DNA from: Methylotetracoccus sp.
GTDB taxonomy: Bacteria > Pseudomonadota > Gammaproteobacteria > Methylococcales > Methylococcaceae
Length of the DNA stretch: 5,256 nucleotides
Direction of reading: 5' to 3'
Assembly (NCBI GenBank): GCA_025458755.1
Contig: JALORT010000185.1
Coordinates: forward strand, 1-5,256
Of the stretch, positions 1 to 5,256 are shown one piece after another (the first letter of the stretch is position 1; every line of letters begins with the position of its first letter). The translations under genes and the position numbers were made by a program. The notes below the pieces were generated by a model. The model had not been told where the DNA came from. It did no database searches and saw only the letters and a list, made by a program, of their open reading frames with translations.

Positions 1-123
1 AGGATCGAAGATACCGGGCCGCTGACGAAGAAGCGCATGGAGACGATCGACGACGACGTGGCGGTCCGGGCGGCGGAGTTCATCGAGAAGCAGGCTAAGT
101 ACCCCATTTCACAATTACGCTAA
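1..123 (+). pseudogene. Arylsulfatase-like gene, internal fragment truncated by an insertion sequence
   Basis: Frame 1 is open from the window edge and ends at TAA 121-123, giving 40 codons. The segment DTGPLTKKRMETIDDDV followed by an amphipathic helix (AVRAAEFIEKQAK) matches, from memory, the region of bacterial arylsulfatases just before the conserved K-PFF-W-N stretch in the middle of the enzyme. These enzymes hydrolyse sulfate esters. Residues 1-33 (bases 1-99) look native. The last seven residues (YPISQLR) and the stop codon are supplied by the left end of the IS630-type element. The catalytic formylglycine site would lie to the left, outside the window. The downstream half of the enzyme is missing, and it does not resume after the element, so the product is almost certainly inactive. 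Identification rests on a short stretch; the truncation itself is clear. Confidence 0.7.
96..98. repeat. Probable target-site duplication, left copy (TAA)
   Basis: TAA lies directly outside the left inverted repeat and is matched by TAA at 1390-1392 outside the right repeat. The IS630 family duplicates TA. The third matching base may be chance, or may belong to the element with the true end shifted by one base. Confidence 0.5.
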
Positions 124-132
124 CATATTTCC
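99..132 (+). repeat. Left terminal inverted repeat of the IS630-family element
   Basis: The sequence starts GTACCCCATTTCA and ends ATATTTCC. It matches the reverse complement of 1356-1389 at 26 of 34 positions without gaps. The longest matched blocks are the first four bases and TTTCA at 107-111. It also supplies the stop codon that ends the truncated sulfatase frame at 121-123. Confidence 0.88.
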
Positions 133-192
133 GTTGATAAGTGCGATCACGTATGGCATCTTCGCGGCGAACCGCTGGGGGAGGATCTGCGG

Positions 193-480
193 ATGCCGAG
201 AAGCAGCCCGTTTCGAATCGAGCTGTCGGCCGACGAAGCGCGGGAGCTGACTCGTCGAGCAGCGAAATATACGTTACCGTACTTCGAAGTGCAGCGGGCC
301 AAGATGATTCTCATGGCCGCCCAAGGGATGAGCAACGAGGAGATTGCGGTCCGGCTGGATACCCGGCGTGAAGTGGTGAGTCTGTGGCGCAAGCGCTTTT
401 TCGAACAGCGATTGGCTGGACTGGAGGAACGTGCCCGACCTGGCCGCCCCCGGGCTTTCCCCCCCAGCACTCACCGTTGA
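193..480 (+). CDS. IS630-family transposase, N-terminal DNA-binding part (frame A)
   Basis: This 95-residue frame encodes the DNA-binding portion of the transposase, which recognises the element's inverted repeats. A helix-turn-helix is visible at about residues 45-70 (GMSNEEIAVRLDTRREVVSLW). It is followed by the GLEERARPGRPR linker (residues 76-87), a basic GRPR motif common to IS630/Tc1-like transposases. The ATG at 193 is preceded by a purine-rich GGGGAGG ending 8 nt upstream, a strong ribosome-binding site, so the start is well supported. The frame runs out at TGA 478-480, shortly after the C7 run at 459-465. The catalytic domain continues in the next frame. Read with one C fewer, the protein joins smoothly (…RAFPP/ALTVEIK…) into a product of about 385 residues. 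On its own this part could bind DNA but could not catalyse transposition. Confidence 0.85.
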   Translation: MPRSSPFRIELSADEARELTRRAAKYTLPYFEVQRAKMILMAAQGMSNEEIAVRLDTRREVVSLWRKRFFEQRLAGLEERARPGRPRAFPPSTHR

Positions 481-1351
481 GATCAAGGCTCTGGCTTGCG
501 AGTTGCCGGGCACCTTGGGTCTGCCGCTGTCGCGGCTCAGCGTAGCGGATGTGGCGCGTGAGGCTGAGCGTTCGGGGCTGGTGGCACGCATCAGCGAGAG
601 CACCGTGTGGCGCTGGTTGCACGAGGACGCGATTCGCCCGTGGCAGCACCGGTGCTGGATCTTTCCGCGCGATCCGCTCTTCCCGGCCAAGGCGGGGCGC
701 CTCCTGGATCTGTATGCGCGCACCTGGCAGGGGCGGGCATTGCGGGAAGACGAATTCGTCCTCTCCACCGACGAGAAAACCAGCATCCAGGCGCGTCTTC
801 GCACGCATCCGAGCCTTCCTGTCGCGGCCAGCCAGCCGATGCGCGTGGAGCACGAGTATCAACGAAGCGGCGCCTGGGCTTATCTCGCGGCGCTCGATGT
901 TCACCGGGCCAAGGTGTTTGGCCGCTGCGAGGCAGCGACCGGCATCGCACCATTCGGCCGCTTGGTCGACCACGTCATGAGCCAGTCGCCCTACAACGAG
1001 GCGCGGACCGTATTCTGGGTGATGGACAATGGATCGTCCCATCGCGGCGAGTCTTCGGTGCGACGCCTCACGCAGGCTCATCCACGCCTGGTCCCGGTGC
1101 ACGGACCCGTCCACGCGAGCTGGCTCAACCAGATCGAGATCTACTTCTCCATCGTGCAACGAAAGGTGCTCACGCCGAACGATTTCCCTTGCTTGGAAGC
1201 AGTCGCCGAGCGGTTGTTTAACTTCGAGCGCTACTACGAAACCATCGCGCACCCCTTCGAATGGAAATTCACCCGCGCCGATCTGAACGCCCTGCTTGCA
1301 AGAATGCGAATCCAAGATGCCGAACGTGAGCACCAGAAAATGGCAGCCTAG
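431..1351 (+). CDS. IS630-family transposase, catalytic DDE part (frame B)
   Basis: This 306-codon frame holds the second HTH-like segment (about residues 36-65, SVADVAREAERSG…ESTVWRWL) and the RNase H-fold DDE catalytic domain. The likely triad is D114 (in STDEKTS), D199 (in VMDNGSSH) and E236 (in WLNQIEIYFS), all present with normal motif context. The C-terminal segment NFERYYETIAHPFEWKFT is also typical of the family. Nothing looks broken inside this frame. The ATG at 431 lies within frame A in an out-of-register position and lacks a convincing ribosome-binding site. The natural product is more likely a fusion made by +1 frameshifting or slippage at the C7 run, with true frame-B residues starting near PALTVEIK. 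The activity is cut-and-paste transposition of this element at TA sites. Confidence 0.85.
   Translation: MPDLAAPGLSPPALTVEIKALACELPGTLGLPLSRLSVADVAREAERSGLVARISESTVWRWLHEDAIRPWQHRCWIFPRDPLFPAKAGRLLDLYARTWQGRALREDEFVLSTDEKTSIQARLRTHPSLPVAASQPMRVEHEYQRSGAWAYLAALDVHRAKVFGRCEAATGIAPFGRLVDHVMSQSPYNEARTVFWVMDNGSSHRGESSVRRLTQAHPRLVPVHGPVHASWLNQIEIYFSIVQRKVLTPNDFPCLEAVAERLFNFERYYETIAHPFEWKFTRADLNALLARMRIQDAEREHQKMAA
457..466 (+). other. C7 homopolymer: putative frameshift/slippage site joining the two transposase frames
   Basis: The bases are TTCCCCCCCA, with seven C residues at 459-465. Upstream frame A reads TTC-CCC-CCC-AGC. Skipping a single C gives TTC-CCC-CCA-GCA, which enters frame B and produces a continuous, family-like junction. 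This could be programmed +1 ribosomal frameshifting, transcriptional slippage on the homopolymer, an inactivating single-base insertion, or a sequencing error. The sequence alone cannot distinguish these. Confidence 0.6.
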
Positions 1352-1355
1352 CTGA

Positions 1356-1389
1356 GGCAATACGTAAGGGTACTTATGAAACGGAGTAC
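1356..1389 (-). repeat. Right terminal inverted repeat of the IS630-family element
   Basis: Read on the minus strand it starts GTACTCCGTTTCA and ends GTATTGCC, pairing with the left repeat at 26 of 34 positions. It begins 5 bp after the transposase stop codon at 1349-1351, leaving almost no non-coding space at this end. Confidence 0.88.
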
Positions 1390-1392
1390 TAA
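1390..1392. repeat. Probable target-site duplication, right copy (TAA)
   Basis: This is the right-hand partner of the TAA at 96-98. If these are true copies from a single insertion, sulfatase coding sequence should continue straight after 1392, but it does not. The match could therefore also be coincidental, which is quite possible for a triplet. Confidence 0.45.
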
Positions 1393-1504
1393 GTGACTAT
1401 TAAAGAGGGAAACAGCGGGACTGGCTTATCGCGCTGAAATTCTTTCCACCGACCTATGAGCAAAGTCCGAATCCAGGTACGCTAATTAATCGCATATCCT
1501 TCCG
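1393..1504. other. Short non-coding stretch between the IS right end and the ATPase stop codon
   Basis: These 112 bp are visibly richer in A and T than the flanking genes and contain no supportable reading frame. I found no sulfatase continuation, no clear intrinsic terminator (no GC stem followed by a T run on either strand) and no tRNA-like fold. It lies between convergent genes, so a terminator might be expected, but I cannot point to one. Confidence 0.5.
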
Positions 1505-3691
1505 TCACTTCGGGCGACGGGCCGCCGGAGTGGGATCTTCTACGAGTTCATCCGCCGTCAGCACCTTCCCCATCTTCCGATATTCACGCTGCGTAGCCCG
1601 GAGCAGGTGCTTCATCTGAATCGCGCCGTCGTCAGCGGCAGCAAGGAAGGCGCTGGCTAGGGCGATGTTGCGGATGCTTCCGCCGGCGACCTCGATGCGC
1701 TGGGCGAGGAATTCCAGGTCCAGATCCGGGCTTCGCGGCGCCGTCTCGGGCCATATTCGTTCCCAGATGCGGCGGCGTTCGTCCGCCTTGGGAAACGGAA
1801 ACTCGACGATGAAATGGAGCCGCCGCACGAAGGCGTCGTCCATGTTCTTGCGAAAGTTGGTCGCCAGAATCACGATGCCGTCATACTCCTCCATTTTTTG
1901 CAGCAGGTAGGCGGTCTCGATATTGGCGTAGCGGTCGTGAGCATCCCGAACTTCGCTCCGTTTGCCGAACAGCGCGTCGGCTTCGTCGAAGAACAGGATG
2001 GCGTTGCTGCTTGTGGCCTCGGCAAAGATGCGGGACAGATTCTTCTCGGTCTCGCCGATGTACTTACTGACGACGGTGGACAAGTCGATCTTGTAGAGGT
2101 CGAGTCCCAGTTCGTGCGCCATGATGTCCGCGGCCATGGTCTTGCCGGTTCCGGGCGGGCCAGCGAAGAGTACATTGATACCCTTGCCCAACGCGAGCTT
2201 GCGGTCGAAGCCCCAGGTGTCGTAGACGAGGTCGCGATAATTGACCTGATGACAGATGGCGCGAAGCTGTTCCGTCTGCTCGGGCGGAAGCACGATGTCA
2301 TCCCACGCGTAATGGGGCGTGATCGGCTGCGCCAGCTTCGACAGCTTGCGGTTTGATTGCAGACGGCAGGCGGCGTGGAGATCGGCATCGTTGATCCGGT
2401 TCGCATCCGGATCGCGCCAATGCGCCAGGGAGTGGGCGGTCGCGGCCGCCGCGCGGATCTGGCCGCCGCCGAAGCGGAATTTACCCGTGACGGCTTTCAG
2501 ATCGAGCGAGTGATCGGGCAGTAGCGCGTTCCAAATCCGCAGGCGGTCGTCGAACGTCGGTCGTGGAAATTCAATACGCAGAAATTTCCGCGCGCGGTGC
2601 AGGGTGGACGGCTCCCAAACCGTATTCCCGGCTAAAAAGATCAGGCCGGGATGCCCAATCAGCGCTCGCAGGACCTCCTCGCGACGCGTTCGCTGGTCAT
2701 CGTCGAGCAAACAGTCGAACTCGTCCCAATAAACCGCCGCCTGGTGCAGCAAGGCTTCACGATGGGCCAGCCGTACCAGGCTTTCGAAGTCCTCGACTTT
2801 GGCGGACGTCAGGCATCGGGTGTTGACCGAGATCAGTCCCTGGTCCAGTTTTTTGCACAAGGCTTGGGCCATGTCTTGTCTGCCCGCACCGTCATCCCCC
2901 TGCAAGTAAAAAACGGGGCTGTCGTGTGTTCCCGCGGTAATGACGCGCAACAGACGAGCCTTCAACTCGGCGGGCCCAGTCAGCGGGTCGGGACCATTTG
3001 CGGCGGCGACGTGTTGCGCGTAAGGCTGCAGTCGTTCATCCACTGCGTTGCCGTCGAGCAGATAGTCGGTGATCCGCGGATCGAGCTGCAGCTGTTGGCC
3101 CAGTAATGACGCTTGGCGAAAGCCTGTATCCTCGAACAGCTGGATCAGCCCGTGGTGCCGCAGCGGCGCATCCGGGGCAAACCGGGTGCGCGCCGCGAGC
3201 CGGGTATCCCACTGCGGACAGAGGAGGTTCAGCACGAGATCGACCGTCGGATGCTTACGGGTCAAGTCATCGTGCAAGTAGGCATACAGCCGCTCATAGC
3301 GGCGGTCCAGTGCGGGGGCGAGAGCCACCAGAATGACATCGACATCGAAGACGGAGAGGCCGAAACACTGAGCCAGCTGAATCAGCCGCAGTTCGATACC
3401 CTGGCGCCGGCTTGCCGCAGCGCGCCGCTCGAGGTCGGCAACCATCCGGTCCAAGGTGTCCTGGAGGCTGCGCTGCAACTCCTGAGGCAGCGGGATTTCC
3501 GCCCAAGGCGGGGAGCCGACGGCCCTTTCCAGAAGCCCATCGACTTCGGCTTCGTCGATGTAGAACCGAGCCAATCCCTCCTGCTCATGCTGGTGCAGGC
3601 GGCGCGCACGCCACACCTGGGCTCGGATGAGCAGGTCAAGCCGCTGGAGTTCGGCGAGGATGTGGTCCAGGGAGGAGGCGTAATAGTCCAC
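1505..3691 (-). CDS. Tandem AAA+ ATPase resembling contractile injection system (eCIS) ATPases
   Basis: The protein has 728 residues. An N-terminal helical domain (about 1-230, opening SLDHILAELQRLDLLIRAQVW) precedes two AAA+ modules. The first (about 240-440) is degenerate: its P-loop reads GDDGAGRQ at 265-272, so the essential lysine is R271 and the Ser/Thr is Q272, although Walker B-like acidic residues (D323, E324) remain. The second (about 465-705) is canonical: Walker A GPPGTGKT 511-518, pore-loop KYIG 543-546, Walker B ILFFDE 565-570, sensor-1 TN 611-612, arginine-finger candidates R623/R624 and sensor-2 GGSIRN 670-675. The overall plan and the YANIE…LLQKMEEYDG and REYRKMGK signatures recall, from memory, Afp15/Pvc15-type ATPases of eCIS clusters, implicated in particle maturation or cargo loading. 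The chosen start is GTG at 3691, with a weak AGGA about 11 nt upstream. The frame is also open further upstream, so the start is not certain. The gene lies 115 bp after the membrane protein gene on the same strand. No tail-like structural gene is visible. Other classes of double AAA+ remodelling ATPase cannot be excluded. Confidence 0.85.
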   Translation of the reverse strand: MDYYASSLDHILAELQRLDLLIRAQVWRARRLHQHEQEGLARFYIDEAEVDGLLERAVGSPPWAEIPLPQELQRSLQDTLDRMVADLERRAAASRRQGIELRLIQLAQCFGLSVFDVDVILVALAPALDRRYERLYAYLHDDLTRKHPTVDLVLNLLCPQWDTRLAARTRFAPDAPLRHHGLIQLFEDTGFRQASLLGQQLQLDPRITDYLLDGNAVDERLQPYAQHVAAANGPDPLTGPAELKARLLRVITAGTHDSPVFYLQGDDGAGRQDMAQALCKKLDQGLISVNTRCLTSAKVEDFESLVRLAHREALLHQAAVYWDEFDCLLDDDQRTRREEVLRALIGHPGLIFLAGNTVWEPSTLHRARKFLRIEFPRPTFDDRLRIWNALLPDHSLDLKAVTGKFRFGGGQIRAAAATAHSLAHWRDPDANRINDADLHAACRLQSNRKLSKLAQPITPHYAWDDIVLPPEQTEQLRAICHQVNYRDLVYDTWGFDRKLALGKGINVLFAGPPGTGKTMAADIMAHELGLDLYKIDLSTVVSKYIGETEKNLSRIFAEATSSNAILFFDEADALFGKRSEVRDAHDRYANIETAYLLQKMEEYDGIVILATNFRKNMDDAFVRRLHFIVEFPFPKADERRRIWERIWPETAPRSPDLDLEFLAQRIEVAGGSIRNIALASAFLAAADDGAIQMKHLLRATQREYRKMGKVLTADELVEDPTPAARRPK

Positions 3692-3711
3692 GGGTGGGCG
3701 AGTCCTGGTGG

Positions 3712-3728
3712 TCCGCGTAAGACGCGGA
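3712..3728 (-). promoter_or_regulatory. Perfect 7-bp hairpin just upstream of the ATPase start
   Basis: TCCGCGT at 3712-3718 is the exact complement of ACGCGGA at 3722-3728, with a 3-nt loop. On the coding (minus) strand the hairpin ends about 20 nt before the GTG start of the ATPase. No T run follows, so it is not a standard intrinsic terminator. It could act as a processing or stability element, or limit translation of the ATPase relative to the membrane protein. Its function is inferred from position only, and in GC-rich DNA a 7-bp palindrome can occur by chance. Confidence 0.4.
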
Positions 3729-3806
3729 AGTGTCGAGTCTGGTGCCCGCCTGACCCACGCGGCATCCGGGAATCGACAGCACAGTGCCGCCGGTTTGCCC
3801 CGGCTG

Positions 3807-4751
3807 TTACGCGATCTCGGCTCCTGTTGCCGGCGACGCGGCCCGGGCCTCGATCAGGCGATAGGTTTCGGAGTCGGCCGCTAATTTCGCGGCAATTTCG
3901 TTGACTTCGTCGACGTCCGGTGGCTGCAGTCGAAGCTGCATCATCGCGGCCTGGGTCGTCGGTTCCAGAAACGATGCCTTGATGTTCCACGCAAACAGGA
4001 ACGCGAAAACATGCGGCCAGAAGCCTGTGGGAAAGGGCAGGGCGGCAGCGATTTTCTGGAAAGCCAGCAGCAACAACAGGTAACCGAGAAGCCAGCCCAG
4101 ACCCTCGAAGGCCGTCAAGGCGAGCCGATTTTTCGACAACACGGAAAGATTCTTGGCCTGGAGCAGGATTCCGGACTGAGCGCTCCGCCAAGGGTTGGTG
4201 TTCTTCGCGTCGACGATCGCGGCGATGATCAAATCGACGTTCATGGCACACAGCCACCGCTGTGCCTTGTCGAGCAGCGAGGCATGCGCTCTGGCCGTTG
4301 CCGATATGCCCGCTGGAGTCGCACGCCGCGGCAGTTGGGCCATAGTCGCGCACGCCGCGCGGCGAATCTCCCATAGCAGATGAGGGTCGGGTACCTGATC
4401 GGCTACACTGCGGCAGGCCAACTCCACTTGGGCTCTGCCTTCCGGGATAGCGTCCTGACGGGACAGCTTCGCGAGCAGCAGAAGATGCGGGGCTCGGACA
4501 GCCCGATAGAGCGTGGGGCGCAGGGTATGGGCGAGCCAGGCGAATAACGCGAACCCCGCGATCGCTCCAGAATGAGCGAAAAGGAGTGGGTTGGCGCTGA
4601 GCGAGCCCATTCCGACAGCGGTTCCCGCCCCGGCGAGTGTCGATAGCAGAAAGCCCGCCGCGACGCCGAGGAAGACCAGCCAGCGATGAAGAACGAATGC
4701 CATGCTTTTTTCGACGGATTGCAAGGCGGTCAGCAAGCTGAAATCCCACAT
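3807..4751 (-). CDS. Unrecognised membrane protein with about four transmembrane segments
   Basis: I do not recognise the family. The 314-residue protein shows hydrophobic stretches at about 24-48 (WLVFLGVAAGFLLSTLAGAG), 56-78, 214-237 (LGWLLGYLLLLLAFQKIAAA) and 243-262. They form two hairpins separated by a hydrophilic, Arg-rich segment (79-213) that is probably cytoplasmic. The C-terminal tail (263-314) is charged, helical-looking and free of membrane segments. No cleavable signal peptide is evident; the N-terminus (MWDFSLLTALQSVEKSM) looks like a short amphipathic helix. The ATG at 4751 has a GAGGGA ribosome-binding site about 9 nt upstream, supporting this start, and the gene ends with TAA. 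It precedes the AAA+ ATPase on the same strand with a 115-bp gap, so a shared transcript is plausible. The inferred role is membrane partner or anchor of that ATPase; no catalytic motif is visible. It may instead be an unrelated inner-membrane protein. Confidence 0.8.
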   Translation of the reverse strand: MWDFSLLTALQSVEKSMAFVLHRWLVFLGVAAGFLLSTLAGAGTAVGMGSLSANPLLFAHSGAIAGFALFAWLAHTLRPTLYRAVRAPHLLLLAKLSRQDAIPEGRAQVELACRSVADQVPDPHLLWEIRRAACATMAQLPRRATPAGISATARAHASLLDKAQRWLCAMNVDLIIAAIVDAKNTNPWRSAQSGILLQAKNLSVLSKNRLALTAFEGLGWLLGYLLLLLAFQKIAAALPFPTGFWPHVFAFLFAWNIKASFLEPTTQAAMMQLRLQPPDVDEVNEIAAKLAADSETYRLIEARAASPATGAEIA

Positions 4752-4835
4752 CGTGAGCTTCCCTCGGTGAGTATTTTCGTTTTCCGGACGGGGCGGCCGG
4801 CGAAGGATCGCGGCGTCCCACCGAGCCCGCGAGGC
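4752..4835. other. Intergenic gap between the ygiQ-like gene and the membrane protein gene
   Basis: The gap is 84 bp. It contains the ribosome-binding site of the membrane protein gene and GC-rich sequence, but I see no convincing terminator or sigma-70 promoter. Whether the ygiQ-like transcript reads through into the next gene cannot be decided from the sequence. Confidence 0.4.
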
Positions 4836-5256
4836 CTAGCCGTCGCGCATTTTGCCACGCCGAAGCCGGGATGTGCCGGTCCCGTGATCCGTCTTGCTCT
4901 TCCAGCCGGTATGCGTCGTCCGGAAGCTGCTCCCCGCGGACTGTTCCCGAACCGTTGCCTCCCGGCGGGACCCGGCGACAGGCTGCCAGGCAGGAATCAG
5001 ATGGTGCTTACCGTTTCCGATCAGATCAGCGCGCCCCATGCGTTTCAGGGCGTCACGCAGGCGAGGCCAGTTTTCCGGATCTTGGTAGCGCAGAAACGCC
5101 TTATGCAAACGACGTTGGCGCAGAGTCCGCGGAACGAAAACGGCCTCGCTGGCGTGCCGAATCCGGTGCAGCGGGTTCTTGCCGGAGTGGTACATCGCGG
5201 TTGCGAGCGCCATCGGTGAAGGCAGGAAGGCCTGTACCTGATCGGCGCGAAAGCCG
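4836..5256 (-). CDS. ygiQ: YgiQ-family radical SAM protein, C-terminal part (continues past right edge)
   Basis: The gene enters from the right edge already in frame; 139 complete codons are visible, ending at TAG 4838-4836. The sequence VQAFLPSPMALATAMYHSGKNPL, then FVPRTLRQRRLHKAFLRYQD, NWPRLRDALKRMGRADLIG and a late FRTTHTG match, from memory, the C-terminal DUF3362 region of the YgiQ/UPF0313 radical SAM proteins. These usually exceed 600 residues, with the CxxxCxxC iron-sulfur motif far upstream and therefore outside this window. The biochemical role of the family is poorly defined. A start at the ATG 5213 would cut through the conserved LPSPMALATAMYH block, so that codon is internal. The tail after HTG is short, basic and low in complexity, which is common in this family. 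The gene lies 84 bp upstream of the membrane protein gene on the same strand. Confidence 0.9.
   Translation of the reverse strand, partial: GFRADQVQAFLPSPMALATAMYHSGKNPLHRIRHASEAVFVPRTLRQRRLHKAFLRYQDPENWPRLRDALKRMGRADLIGNGKHHLIPAWQPVAGSRREATVREQSAGSSFRTTHTGWKSKTDHGTGTSRLRRGKMRDG

Larger units (their letters stand above)
99..1389 (+). mobile_element. IS630-family insertion sequence, complete, 1291 bp
   Basis: The element is bounded by imperfect terminal inverted repeats at 99-132 and 1356-1389 (26 of 34 positions identical). It carries one transposase reading region on the + strand, with a DDE catalytic core typical of the IS630/Tc1/mariner superfamily. The triplet TAA lies immediately outside both ends (96-98 and 1390-1392). 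This family duplicates a TA dinucleotide on insertion, so the target site is probably TA inside this triplet, and the exact ends are uncertain by one base. The length is usual for the family. The element interrupts an arylsulfatase-like gene on its left; on its right, sulfatase sequence does not resume. Its transposase gene is convergent with the ATPase gene to the right. Confidence 0.9.

Noticed and set aside
134..162. Possible sigma-70 promoter for the transposase (TTGATA as a -35 element)
   Set aside because: No acceptable -10 hexamer is found at the expected spacing, so it was not annotated.
311..1360. 349-codon open frame on the minus strand opposite the transposase
   Set aside because: It lies fully antisense to a transposase with recognisable catalytic motifs. 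Its translation shows no domain, and long antisense frames are common in GC-rich DNA.
1480..1500. Possible palindrome or terminator around the ATTAAT sequence
   Set aside because: Only 4-6 bp are self-complementary and no T run follows, so it is too weak to call.
1814..2356. 180-codon plus-strand frame opposite the second AAA+ module
   Set aside because: It mirrors the Walker A/B region of the ATPase on the other strand and has no independent support.
3113..3904. 263-codon open frame on the plus strand
   Set aside because: It is antisense to the N-terminal half of the ATPase and to the intergenic gap. It has no recognisable motif.
3382..4821. 479-codon open frame on the minus strand spanning the membrane protein gene and the ATPase start
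   Set aside because: It overlaps two better-supported genes on the same strand in another frame. Its translation is rich in Arg, Ser, Pro and Gly, typical of an out-of-frame reading.
4836..5213. Stand-alone 125-residue small protein starting at the ATG at 5213
   Set aside because: The frame continues upstream to the window edge through residues conserved in YgiQ (QAFLPSP), so this is the tail of a larger gene.
4686..5219. 177-codon plus-strand frame opposite the ygiQ-like gene
   Set aside because: It is antisense to a strongly conserved YgiQ C-terminus. The composition is low in complexity and no domain is visible.

Overview
The window is GC-rich chromosomal DNA. It looks like a proteobacterium, probably gamma or beta: one edge carries the C-terminus of a YgiQ-type radical SAM protein, and a proteobacterial-looking IS630-family element sits near the other edge. 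The species cannot be named from this sequence alone.

Layout, left to right. Bases 1-98 are the interior of an arylsulfatase-like gene (+ strand), cut off by an insertion sequence. Bases 99-1389 are a complete IS630-family element with 34-bp imperfect terminal inverted repeats (26/34 matching) and a TAA triplet at each outer edge. Its transposase is split into two overlapping frames (193-480 and 431-1351) that join at a run of seven C residues. The DDE residues are intact. The other half of the sulfatase does not appear on the far side of the element, so this is not a simple insertion. Bases 1393-1504 are a short, AT-richer stretch with no gene.

The rest is on the minus strand and is transcribed right to left. 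It begins with the C-terminal 139 codons of a YgiQ-family protein (5256 to 4836, starting outside the window). An 84-bp gap follows, then an unrecognised 314-residue protein with about four membrane segments (4751 to 3807). After a 115-bp gap containing a perfect 7-bp hairpin comes a 728-residue tandem AAA+ ATPase (3691 to 1505). The ATPase resembles those encoded in extracellular contractile injection system (eCIS) clusters (Afp15/Pvc15 type), with a degenerate first and an intact second nucleotide site.

The most interesting part is the membrane protein/ATPase pair. The ATPase family is usually found with phage-tail-like structural genes, but none is visible here: on one side is a housekeeping-type gene and on the other an IS next to a broken sulfatase. 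Either this is a stand-alone two-gene module in which a membrane protein partners an eCIS-type ATPase, or it is the edge of a larger cluster rearranged by the IS. The sequence cannot decide between these.
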